Shown here: positions 1 to 5,536 of the stretch, in pieces
Layout: every line of letters begins with the position of its first letter
Numbering within the stretch: position 1 is the first letter of the stretch
NCBI GenBank assembly: GCA_012514835.1
Contig: JAAYZM010000107.1
Span: forward strand, 1 to 6,556
Source of the DNA: Actinomycetales bacterium
GTDB lineage: Bacteria; Actinomycetota; Actinomycetes; Actinomycetales; Cellulomonadaceae
Direction of reading: 5' to 3'
Length of the DNA: 6,556 nt
Made by a program: the position numbers and the translations under genes
The notes under the pieces: generated by a model
Seen by the model: only the letters and a program-made list of their open reading frames with translations
The model's database searches: none
Told to the model about the DNA's origin: nothing

Positions 1-591
1 AAGGTCCCGGACGTGACGAGCGGCCCGCAGATCGGCCTGGTCGGCTACCTGCTGCCCGCCGGTGTCGAGGAGCCCGTCGGGTTCTGGCGCTCCGTGCACC
101 CCCTGCCGCTCGAGCCCGTGCTCGTGCCGTCCGTGTGGACCGGCGACCTGGGCCTCGACGCGGGCCTCCCGCAGAACGTGTACCGCCTCGACGAGGACGG
201 CATGACCCAGCTCACCGAGGACGTCGAGGGCACGCAGCGCCCCGTGACCGTGGTGGTCCGCCCGGGCGAGACCGTGGACCTGCCCGAAGGCCTCGGCACG
301 CTGAGCTTCGACGCCCTGCCGCGCTTCGTCGCGCTCGACCTGCGCCACGACCCGACCCTCACGCTCATCCTCGTGTTCGCGCTCACGGCGCTCGCGGGCC
401 TGGCCGTCTCCCTCTTCGCGCCCCGGCGGCGCGTGTGGGTGCGCGCCGAGCCCGCCGCGGAGGGGACTACCGTGGTCCAGGTGGCCGGGCTGGCCCGGGG
501 CAACGACCCGGGGCTGGAGGCCGAGGTGGAGCGTGTGCTCGCCGCCGTGCGGGAGTCCGCCGGGGCGGGCGCCCAGAAGGAGGACCGATGA
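1..591 (+). CDS. resB: Cytochrome c biogenesis protein ResB, C-terminal part (5' end outside window)
   Basis: This is the last 196 residues of a ResB (Ccs1)-family protein; the frame is open at base 1, so the true start lies upstream. ResB works with CcsA/ResC in System II cytochrome c maturation, helping deliver haem to apocytochrome on the outer face of the membrane. The fragment begins in the extracytoplasmic domain with the family-typical stretch GPQIGLVGYLLPAG (fragment residues 8-21). Near residues 118-140 comes a single strong membrane segment, LTLILVFALTALAGLAVSLF, followed by the positive stop-transfer APRRRVWVR. A short cytoplasmic tail with an acidic helix (about 168-183) ends the protein. 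The stop TGA overlaps the ccsB start by four bases (ATGA), so the two genes are almost certainly cotranscribed and translationally coupled. Family assignment rests on the C-terminal architecture and the ccsB neighbour. Confidence 0.9.
   Translation, partial: KVPDVTSGPQIGLVGYLLPAGVEEPVGFWRSVHPLPLEPVLVPSVWTGDLGLDAGLPQNVYRLDEDGMTQLTEDVEGTQRPVTVVVRPGETVDLPEGLGTLSFDALPRFVALDLRHDPTLTLILVFALTALAGLAVSLFAPRRRVWVRAEPAAEGTTVVQVAGLARGNDPGLEAEVERVLAAVRESAGAGAQKEDR
575..583 (+). promoter_or_regulatory. Ribosome binding site of ccsB
   Basis: AGAAGGAGG lies four bases before the ATG at 588, inside the last codons of resB. This strong Shine-Dalgarno match fixes the ccsB start at 588 rather than the in-frame codons further upstream. 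It also suits translational coupling through the ATGA overlap. Confidence 0.85.
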
Positions 592-1574
592 ACGTCGCCG
601 AGGCGAGCACCGCGCTCGTGTGGGGAGCCGCGACCGCGTACGCGATCGCCCTCGTGTGCTTCACCATGCTGCTCGCGCGCCAGGCGGACCACGTTGCGGT
701 CCGCGAGAAGGTCGCGGTCGGGGCGGGTTCGGCAGGGGCGGTCTCGCCGACGACGGCGGACGCTGGGTCGGCGTCGGACGCGGGGGTGACCGACGACTCC
801 GGGGCCGTCCTCGCCTCGTCCAAGGCCGCCGGCATCGCGCGCACCACCGTCTGGGCGGGCCTCGCGCTGCACGCCGGCGCCGTGGTGACCCGGGGCCTCG
901 CCGCGGGCCGCGCCCCGTGGGCGAACCTGTACGAGTTCATGCTGGTCGGGTCCTTCGTCGCGGTGATCGTGCTGCTCGCGGTCCAGCGCCGCAAGGTGAT
1001 CCCCTTCCTGGGGACCGCCGTGGTCGGCATCGTCGTGCTGTTCCTCGCCGTGGCGCAGGTCAACTTCTTCGTCCCGGCGGACGGCGTCCAGCCTGCCCTG
1101 CAGAGCTACTGGCTCGTGATCCACGTGGGCGTCGCCGTGACGGCCACGGGCGTGCTCACCGTGGGCTTCGTCGCCGCGATCCTCCAGCTGTTGCGGTCCT
1201 CGCGGGACGCGGGCTCACCGCGCTTCGCCCACCGCCGCTGGGGCTGGCTCGAGAACACCCCGGTGCCCGCCGCGCTCGAGTCGCTGTCCTTCCGGCTCAA
1301 CGCGATCGGCTTCGTGCTGTGGACGTTCACCCTCATCGCGGGTGCCATCTGGGCCGAGCACTCGTGGGGCCGCTACTGGGGCTGGGACCCCAAGGAGGTC
1401 TGGACCTTCGTGATCTGGGTGGTCTACGCGGGCTACCTGCACGCACGCACCACGCGCGGCTGGGCAGGCCGACGCTCCGCGTGGCTCGTGCTCGTGGCCT
1501 ACGCGTGCGTGATCGCGAACTTCACGCTGGTCAACATCTTCTTCCCGGGCCTGCACTCCTACGCCAACGTCTGA
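588..1574 (+). CDS. ccsB: Cytochrome c biogenesis protein CcsB/ResC (CcsA family haem handling protein)
   Basis: A 328-residue polytopic membrane protein, partner of ResB in System II cytochrome c assembly. It is thought to export haem and present it for covalent attachment to apocytochrome CXXCH motifs. The tryptophan-rich WWD motif is complete: EHSWGRYWGWDPKEVW at residues 257-272. Histidines placed like the conserved family ligands are H179 (VIHVG), H285 (GYLHAR) and H323 in the C-terminal GLHSY; by family knowledge, histidines on either side of the WWD loop ligate haem. PWANLYEF (110-117) is another family signature. About eight hydrophobic segments are visible, including 8-30, 85-103, 116-133, 138-160, 172-195, 235-256, 271-286 and 297-319. 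Between the first two lies a low-complexity Ala/Gly/Ser/Asp linker (about 41-80) of no recognised function. The ATG at 588 is fixed by a strong Shine-Dalgarno sequence and the overlap with resB. Names vary (ccsA, ccsB, resC). Confidence 0.95.
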   Translation: MNVAEASTALVWGAATAYAIALVCFTMLLARQADHVAVREKVAVGAGSAGAVSPTTADAGSASDAGVTDDSGAVLASSKAAGIARTTVWAGLALHAGAVVTRGLAAGRAPWANLYEFMLVGSFVAVIVLLAVQRRKVIPFLGTAVVGIVVLFLAVAQVNFFVPADGVQPALQSYWLVIHVGVAVTATGVLTVGFVAAILQLLRSSRDAGSPRFAHRRWGWLENTPVPAALESLSFRLNAIGFVLWTFTLIAGAIWAEHSWGRYWGWDPKEVWTFVIWVVYAGYLHARTTRGWAGRRSAWLVLVAYACVIANFTLVNIFFPGLHSYANV

Positions 1575-1589
1575 GCTGGCCGCCGCGGG

Positions 1590-1952
1590 TCACGGGCTCT
1601 GCTCGGGGTCCTGCTCGCGCTCGTCGGCCGCGCGGCGGCGCTTCTCCTGCTCGAGTCGCCACAGGAACTCGGGGTCGTCGTCGGGGGCCACGGGGCCGGG
1701 ACGGTAGGGCTGCCGGGGAGGCTGGCTCGCGTACCCGCTCGACGCGGGGCCCTGCGAGCCGGTGCCGCGCTGGGCCCGGCGCGAGAAGCGCACCGCGAGC
1801 CACGCGATCGAGCCGAGCGGCGGCAGGAGCACGATGCCGAGGATCCACAGGGCGGGGTGCACGCCGAGCCGGTCGTCGTCGTCGGCGTTCACCACGTCCA
1901 CGACGGTGTAGATCACGAGCCCGATGATGAGCAGGAACGGCAGGTACCTCAT
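1590..1952 (-). CDS. Small membrane protein with PLDc_N (phospholipase D nuclease N-terminal) domain
   Basis: A 120-residue protein with two membrane segments: residues 2-22 (MRYLPFLLIIGLVIYTVVDV) and about 33-55 (PALWILGIVLLPPLGSIAWL). This pair matches the PLDc_N domain, which in cardiolipin synthases precedes the catalytic HKD repeats. There is no HKD motif here, so it is a stand-alone membrane anchor, a common arrangement in actinobacteria, and its function is unknown. A Gly/Ser/Pro/Gln-rich linker (62-90) leads to a charged tail, APDDDPEFLWRLEQEKRRR (89-107). I recall a DDDPEFL-like tail as common in actinobacterial members. The stop lies 15 bases from the convergent ccsB stop, and I see no terminator hairpin between them. 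The gene diverges from the DUF4229 gene, with 37 bases separating the start codons. No Shine-Dalgarno is seen; the start appears leaderless. Confidence 0.85.
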   Translation of the reverse strand: MRYLPFLLIIGLVIYTVVDVVNADDDDRLGVHPALWILGIVLLPPLGSIAWLAVRFSRRAQRGTGSQGPASSGYASQPPRQPYRPGPVAPDDDPEFLWRLEQEKRRRAADEREQDPEQSP

Positions 1953-1964
1953 GGCCTCAGCCTA
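1953..1964 (-). promoter_or_regulatory. Putative -10 element and leaderless start of the PLDc_N gene
   Basis: Read on the minus strand, TAGGCT (1964-1959) is followed by exactly six bases (GAGGCC) and then the ATG at 1952. The TANNNT hexamer at this distance is the actinobacterial -10 layout that places the transcription start on the first base of the start codon. No convincing -35 hexamer is seen. The same ten bases TCAGCCTAGG (plus strand 1957-1966) recur before menE at 4341-4350. Confidence 0.6.
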
Positions 1965-1977
1965 GGCGCACCGGACG

Positions 1978-1990
1978 TACCCTGGTCCCG
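1978..1990 (+). promoter_or_regulatory. Putative -10 element and leaderless start of the DUF4229 gene
   Basis: TACCCT (1978-1983) is followed by six bases (GGTCCC) and the GTG start at 1990. No Shine-Dalgarno sequence fits between them, so transcription probably begins at the start codon itself. The element faces away from the PLDc_N -10 element, from which it is separated by 13 bases. Confidence 0.6.
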
Positions 1991-2265
1991 TGCCGTTGCT
2001 CACGTACTCCTTGATGCGCCTGGGTCTTCTCGTCGCCGCGGTGGGGGTGCTGTGGCTCGCCGGGCTGCGGCACTGGGCGCTGCTCATGGGCTTCGGCGTC
2101 GTCATCGCCGCCGCGCTGTCCTACCTGCTGCTCGCGAAGCAGCGTGACGCGACCACGTCGTGGCTCGCGAGCCGCGCACGGGAGCGCGAAGCCGCCCGAG
2201 AGGTCGCGGGCGAGGACGAGGCCGTCGAGGACGCTGCGGTCGACGAGACGGACGAGGACCGCTAG
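1990..2265 (+). CDS. DUF4229 family small membrane protein
   Basis: A 91-residue protein with two membrane helices, about residues 8-24 (LMRLGLLVAAVGVLWLA) and 27-48 (RHWALLMGFGVVIAAALSYLLL). The segment after them, LSYLLLAKQRDATTSWL (43-59), is the most family-like part and is the main ground for a DUF4229 call. The C-terminal third (60-91) is a charged helix that turns strongly acidic (EVAGEDEAVEDAAVDETDED), probably cytoplasmic. The function of the family is not known to me. DUF4229 genes often sit next to menaquinone genes in actinobacteria, as here. The GTG start is chosen because it begins just before the first hydrophobic segment and has TACCCT six bases upstream. The stop codon TAG at 2263-2265 shares CTAG with the convergent menA stop, so no intergenic space separates the two genes. 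Confidence 0.8.
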   Translation: MPLLTYSLMRLGLLVAAVGVLWLAGLRHWALLMGFGVVIAAALSYLLLAKQRDATTSWLASRAREREAAREVAGEDEAVEDAAVDETDEDR

Positions 2266-3131
2266 AGCGCGAGCCCGATCCCCAGCAGCACGCCATAGCC
2301 GAGCGACACGAGCCCGGTGCCCGCGAGCACGGGGATCAGGAGCCGCCCCCGGGCGCCCGCGAGCACAGTGAGGCCGAGCAGCGTCACGGGCAGCGCGAGC
2401 AGCAGCACGAGGAGCGACCACGGGGCCGCGATCGCGCACACGGCCCCCGCGACGAGCGCGCCGAGCAGCTCGAGCCCGAACAACCGCCGCGCGCGCCGCT
2501 CGCCGAGCCGCACGGCAAGGGTCCGCTTGCCCGCGAGGGAGTCCATGGGCACGTCGCGCAGGTTGTTCGCCATGAGCAGCGCGCACGCGAGGAGGCCCAC
2601 GCCCACGGCGCCCACCCACGCGGGCCACGGCACCACGAGCGCCTGGGTGTACGTGGTACCGACGGTCGCGACGAGACCGAAGAACACGAACACACCCACC
2701 TCGCCGAGCCCGAGGTAGCCGTACGGCTTGCGCCCGCCCGTGTAGAACCACGCGGCCGCGATCGCGGCGGCACCCACGGCGAGCAGCCACCACAAGCCGG
2801 TGAGCGCGACGAGCACCAGGCCGAGCACCGCCGCGAGCCCGAACCAGCCGAGGGCCGCGCCGAGCACCTGCTTCGGGCGGGCCGCCCCCGTGGCCGTGAG
2901 CCGCATGGGGCCGAGCCGGTCGAGGTCCGTGCCGCGCACGCCGTCGGAGTAGTCGTTCGCGAAGTTCACGCCCACCTGGAGCGCGAGCGCGACTCCCGCC
3001 GCGAGCAGTGCCCGCCCGAGGTGCGCGCCGTCTGCGAACGCCGCCGCGCCCGTCCCGACGAGCACCGGGGCCACCGCCGCGGGCAGCGTGCGCGGCCTCG
3101 CGCCGGAGACCCATTCGCGCGTCGTGGCCAT
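2262..3131 (-). CDS. menA: 1,4-dihydroxy-2-naphthoate polyprenyltransferase MenA
   Basis: A 289-residue integral membrane prenyltransferase of the UbiA superfamily, of normal MenA length. It joins 1,4-dihydroxy-2-naphthoate to a polyprenyl diphosphate with loss of CO2, giving demethylmenaquinone. The first Asp-rich motif is at residues 56-69 (NFANDYSDGVRGTD) and the second at 189-204 (NNLRDVPMDSLAGKRT). These bind Mg2+ and the prenyl diphosphate in this family. The N-terminal GARPRTLPAAVAPVLVG (10-26) is typical of MenA and distinguishes it from UbiA and other relatives. Hydrophobic helices fill the rest, including 91-111, 113-130, 144-160, 171-187, 218-236, 238-258 and 264-288. The ATG at 3131 is chosen for its strong GGAGGT five bases upstream. 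The gene follows menE after a 17-base gap and is surely cotranscribed with it. Its TAG stop overlaps the convergent DUF4229 stop. Confidence 0.95.
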   Translation of the reverse strand: MATTREWVSGARPRTLPAAVAPVLVGTGAAAFADGAHLGRALLAAGVALALQVGVNFANDYSDGVRGTDLDRLGPMRLTATGAARPKQVLGAALGWFGLAAVLGLVLVALTGLWWLLAVGAAAIAAAWFYTGGRKPYGYLGLGEVGVFVFFGLVATVGTTYTQALVVPWPAWVGAVGVGLLACALLMANNLRDVPMDSLAGKRTLAVRLGERRARRLFGLELLGALVAGAVCAIAAPWSLLVLLLALPVTLLGLTVLAGARGRLLIPVLAGTGLVSLGYGVLLGIGLAL

Positions 3132-3136
3132 CGCTT

Positions 3137-3142
3137 ACCTCC
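3137..3142 (-). promoter_or_regulatory. Ribosome binding site of menA
   Basis: On the minus strand GGAGGT (3142-3137) stands five bases before the menA ATG at 3131, within the 17-base menE-menA gap. A near-perfect anti-16S match shows that this operon-internal gene initiates canonically, unlike menE upstream. Confidence 0.85.
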
Positions 3143-3148
3143 GTGAGC

Positions 3149-4336
3149 TCATACCGGTGTCTCCGCCGCGATCCGTTGCACGGCGCGACGGTCCGTCTTG
3201 CCGGGTCCGCGCTCGGGCAGCTCGTCGATCACGAGCACGCGACGCGGTGCCGCGGGTGCCCCCAGGCTATGCGCAACGTGCGCCCGCACCGACTCGAGCG
3301 AGGGCGGTGCGTGGCCGGGGGAGGGGACGACGACGGCGACCACCGCGGCCCCCCACTCCGGGTCGGGGACGCCGACGACGCTCGCCTGGGCGATCCCCGT
3401 GAGTCCGGTCAGCGCGGCCTCGACCGCCGCGGGGGCGACCTTGACGCCGCCCGTCGAGATCATGTCGTCGAGGCGGCCGAGCACCCGCAGGGCGCCGTCG
3501 TCGGCGGAAGTGCCCCCCTCGCTGAGCGTTCCCGCGTCGTCCGTGCGCAACCACCGCACCCCGTCGCGCTCGACGAAGGTGCGCGCCGTGAGCTCGGGCT
3601 CGCCGAGGTAGCCCGTCGCGAGCACGGGACCGGCAAGGAAGATGCGCCCTTCGCGGTCCAGCTCCACGCGCACGCCGTCGAGGGGCACGCCGTCATAGAC
3701 GCACCCGCCCGAGGTCTCCGTCATGCCGTACGTGCGCACGATCTGCGCGCCCGCCTCGCGCGCGGCCAGCAGCAGCGCGGGGTCGGTCGCGGCGCCGCCC
3801 ACGAGCACGGCGTCGTACGTCGCGAGCGCTTCCGTCCCCGTGGGTGAGGCGAGCACGCGGTGCAGCTGCGTGGGCACGAGGGAGGTGTAGCGGCGGGGGC
3901 CGTCGAGGCGCGCCGTCGCGGCCGCGAACGACTCGGCCGTGAAGCGCGCGGACTGGTCGAGCAGCACCGGATCCGTCCCCGCGAGCAGCGAGCGGACGAG
4001 GACCTGCAGGCCCGCGACGTGGTGCACGGGCAGGGCGAGGAGCCACTGGGCGGGCCCGCCGAGCCGCGCGTCGGTCGCCGCGGCAGACGCCACGAGGGCT
4101 GAGCGGGGAAGCAGCACGGTTCGCGGCGAACCCGTCGAGCCGGACGTGGTGATGGCGAGCGTCACGCCGTCGGCCACCGCCGCCCCGTCCTCGGGGCCCT
4201 GACCGTCGGGGACCTGACCGCCGGGACGTACGGGAGCGAGGGGCGGGCCCGAGCCGTCGAGGGCTGCGGCGAGCGCGTCGAGGATCTCCCGATCCGCACC
4301 GGGCGGGGCGGGCACGAGGCGCAGCGGGCGTGTCAC
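3149..4336 (-). CDS. menE: o-Succinylbenzoate-CoA ligase MenE (AMP-forming, ANL superfamily)
   Basis: A 395-residue acyl-CoA synthetase that adenylates o-succinylbenzoate and transfers it to CoA, producing the MenB substrate. The ANL motifs run in order: P-loop TTSGSTGSPR (63-72), YGMTETSGG (203-211), RTDDAG (264-269), hinge region GRLDDMISTGGVKV (287-300), and the C-terminal ERGPGKTDRR with the likely catalytic lysine K380. LPVHHVAGLQVLVRS (102-116) resembles the MenE family substrate region. At 395 residues it is shorter than typical ~500-residue acyl-CoA ligases, because the segment before the P-loop is only about 60 residues; this compact form is usual in actinobacteria. That N-terminal segment contains a Pro/Gly-rich stretch (30-50) with a small in-frame repeat. 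The GTG at 4336 has no Shine-Dalgarno but has TAGGCT six bases upstream, suggesting a leaderless mRNA. It is the first gene of the menE-menA operon, and it diverges from the DUF3048 gene. The nearby menA and menB support MenE over a generic ligase. Confidence 0.93.
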   Translation of the reverse strand: MTRPLRLVPAPPGADREILDALAAALDGSGPPLAPVRPGGQVPDGQGPEDGAAVADGVTLAITTSGSTGSPRTVLLPRSALVASAAATDARLGGPAQWLLALPVHHVAGLQVLVRSLLAGTDPVLLDQSARFTAESFAAATARLDGPRRYTSLVPTQLHRVLASPTGTEALATYDAVLVGGAATDPALLLAAREAGAQIVRTYGMTETSGGCVYDGVPLDGVRVELDREGRIFLAGPVLATGYLGEPELTARTFVERDGVRWLRTDDAGTLSEGGTSADDGALRVLGRLDDMISTGGVKVAPAAVEAALTGLTGIAQASVVGVPDPEWGAAVVAVVVPSPGHAPPSLESVRAHVAHSLGAPAAPRRVLVIDELPERGPGKTDRRAVQRIAAETPV

Positions 4337-4348
4337 ACGATCAGCCTA
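4337..4348 (-). promoter_or_regulatory. Putative -10 element and leaderless start of the menE-menA operon
   Basis: On the minus strand TAGGCT (4348-4343) is followed by six bases (GATCGT) and the GTG start at 4336. There is no Shine-Dalgarno in that gap, so transcription probably starts at the menE start codon. No clear -35 hexamer is visible at the usual distance. Confidence 0.6.
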
Positions 4349-4358
4349 GGAGGAGACG

Positions 4359-4364
4359 TAGGCT
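4359..4364 (+). promoter_or_regulatory. Putative -10 element of the DUF3048 lipoprotein gene
   Basis: TAGGCT on the plus strand is the only good TANNNT candidate between the menE start and the lipoprotein gene. It would start transcription near 4371 and leave a leader of about 49 bases before the GTG at 4420. It mirrors the menE -10 element: AGCCTA (4343-4348), ten bases, then TAGGCT. No -35 consensus is visible, so the call rests on the hexamer and position alone. Confidence 0.45.
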
Positions 4365-4408
4365 ATGCGCGGAGTGTCGGCGACCCCGGCGCGACTGTTG
4401 TAGATCTC

Positions 4409-4414
4409 AGGGAG
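4409..4414 (+). promoter_or_regulatory. Ribosome binding site of the DUF3048 lipoprotein gene
   Basis: AGGGAG lies five bases before the GTG at 4420. Together with the signal peptide beginning directly after that GTG, it decides the start against the longer reading frame that opens at 4330. The residues upstream of 4420 in that frame are Arg/Cys-rich and do not look like protein. Confidence 0.7.
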
Positions 4415-4419
4415 TTCTC

Positions 4420-5499
4420 GTGACCCGTTCGACCACCTTCCGTCGCCGCGCGCTCATCGTGACCGCCGCGGCGGCGCTCGCGCTCACCGCGTGCTCGGCC
4501 CCCGTCGAGCCAGAGCAGCCGCCCGCCGTCACGGTGACGCCCACGGCCGAGGAGACCCGCACCGCGGCCCCCGAGCCCGTGGTGCCCGAGGTCCCGATCA
4601 CGTGGCCCCTCACCGGGGTCGAGGTCGACGAGGTCAAGGAGCGTCCGTCGCTCGCCGTGAAGGTCGAGAACACCTCGGCCGCGCGCCCGCAGGCCGGACT
4701 CGACAAGGCCGACGTCGTGTGGGAGACCGTGGTCGAGTTCTCCGTGCCGCGCTTCATCGCGGTGTTCCACTCGAAGAGCCCGGACAAGATCGGTCCCATC
4801 CGCTCCGTGCGTCCCATGGACGCCGCGATCATCGCGCCCCACGGCGGGATCCTCGCCGCGAGCGGCGGCCAGGGCGGGATCCGCACCATGATCCGCGAGG
4901 CCGGCTCACAGATCCTCACGAACGACGCGGGCCACGGTGGCTTCTACCGTGCGTCGAACCGCGCCGCCCCGCACAACGTCTACTCCTCGGCGAAGGACCT
5001 GTGGTCGCAGGCCAAGAAGGACCGCGTGTCCCCGCCTGCCGCGCAGTTCGCGTTCGCGGTGGACGCGGCGACCGCCACCGCGGCGGCCTCGGGCGAGAAG
5101 GCGAAGTCCATCTCGCTGCGCATGGGCCAGGGCCGGCCGGCGTGGTCGTGGGACGGTGACTCGGACACCTGGCTGCGCTCCGAGGGCTCGGCCGACGCCG
5201 TGACCGACGAGGGCGACCGGCTCTCCGCGGTCAACGTGGTGGTCCTCGAGGTCAAGGCCTACGACTCGGGCTTCAACGCGCAGGGCGGGGCCATGGTCCC
5301 CAACCTGCGGCTCGAGGGCGAAGAGGGCAAGGCCCTCGTGCTCCAGGGCGGCAAGTCCATCGAGGCCACGTGGACCAAGGGCAAGGTCGACGAGCCGATC
5401 ACCCTCGTCGACGCCGACGGCGAGCCGGTCCTGCTCGCGCCCGGGAACACCTGGGTCGAGATGATGCCCACCAACGAAGGCTCGTACGAGCTCGAGTAG
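4420..5499 (+). CDS. DUF3048 domain (YerB-like) lipoprotein
   Basis: A 359-residue secreted lipoprotein. The signal peptide has a basic start (TFRRR, 6-10), a hydrophobic core (11-22) and the lipobox LTAC with the acylated cysteine at C25. A Pro/Glu/Thr-rich tether (26-60) follows. The first conserved domain spans about 62-200: PLTGVEVDEV (63-72), the paired RPSLAVKVENTSAARPQAGL (75-94), DKIGPIRSVRPMD (122-134) and RAAPHNVYSS (181-190). These are hallmarks of DUF3048. A second beta-rich domain (about 207-352) ends in GNTWVEMMPTN (342-352), as in DUF3048_C. Bacillus YerB has the same architecture; its role is not established, and no catalytic residue can be named from the sequence. The protein should sit on the outer face of the cytoplasmic membrane. 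The gene lies alone between divergent menE and convergent menB; this position gives no firm link to menaquinone synthesis. It ends 28 bases from the menB stop. Confidence 0.9.
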   Translation: MTRSTTFRRRALIVTAAAALALTACSAPVEPEQPPAVTVTPTAEETRTAAPEPVVPEVPITWPLTGVEVDEVKERPSLAVKVENTSAARPQAGLDKADVVWETVVEFSVPRFIAVFHSKSPDKIGPIRSVRPMDAAIIAPHGGILAASGGQGGIRTMIREAGSQILTNDAGHGGFYRASNRAAPHNVYSSAKDLWSQAKKDRVSPPAAQFAFAVDAATATAAASGEKAKSISLRMGQGRPAWSWDGDSDTWLRSEGSADAVTDEGDRLSAVNVVVLEVKAYDSGFNAQGGAMVPNLRLEGEEGKALVLQGGKSIEATWTKGKVDEPITLVDADGEPVLLAPGNTWVEMMPTNEGSYELE

Positions 5500-5518
5500 T
5501 CGGCCGCCCGAGCGCGCG

Positions 5519-5536
5519 TCAGAAGTATCAGAAGTA
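5519..5536. repeat. Tandem 9-base duplication at the menB stop codon
   Basis: TCAGAAGTA occurs twice in direct tandem (5519-5527 and 5528-5536). On the menB strand each copy reads TAC TTC TGA, so the terminal Tyr-Phe-stop of menB is followed in frame by a second Tyr-Phe-stop. The result is a double stop. The second copy lies in the 28-base gap between menB and the convergent lipoprotein gene. Confidence 0.9.

Noticed and set aside
45..1124. Long minus-strand open frame opposite resB and ccsB
   Set aside because: Its translation is Arg/His/Asp-rich without any domain, a typical antisense shadow of GC-rich coding DNA. The opposite strand encodes clear ResB and CcsB.
2160..3146. Long plus-strand open frame opposite menA
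   Set aside because: The product is a charged Arg/Glu/His low-complexity string, while the minus strand encodes MenA with both Asp-rich motifs.
4343..4364. A riboswitch or structured RNA leader between menE and the lipoprotein gene
   Set aside because: The whole divergent region is 83 bases, and the likely plus-strand leader is about 49 bases, too short for a known riboswitch class. The inverted repeat is better explained by two -10 elements.
4365..4403. A 12-codon upstream open frame (MRGVSATPARLL) in the lipoprotein leader
   Set aside because: Its ATG abuts the -10 hexamer and would lie upstream of the predicted transcription start at about 4371. A GTG at 4374 is nine bases from the hexamer instead of six and has no Shine-Dalgarno.
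4330..4419. N-terminal extension of the DUF3048 lipoprotein frame up to 4330
   Set aside because: The extra 30 residues are Arg/Cys-rich and would bury the signal peptide. They also overlap the menE start and both putative promoters, while the GTG at 4420 has a Shine-Dalgarno and is followed directly by a standard lipoprotein signal.
4429..4470. Twin-arginine signal in the lipoprotein (TFRRRALIV)
   Set aside because: The residue before the arginine pair and the hydrophobic pattern after it do not fit the S/T-R-R-x-F-L-K consensus well, and Arg-rich n-regions are common in ordinary Sec lipoproteins.
5480..5491. Twelve-base palindrome GCTCGTACGAGC at the lipoprotein 3' end as a terminator or operator
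   Set aside because: It lies inside coding sequence, has no loop or T-run, and such GC palindromes arise readily from the codon use here (CTC GTA CGA G-type runs).
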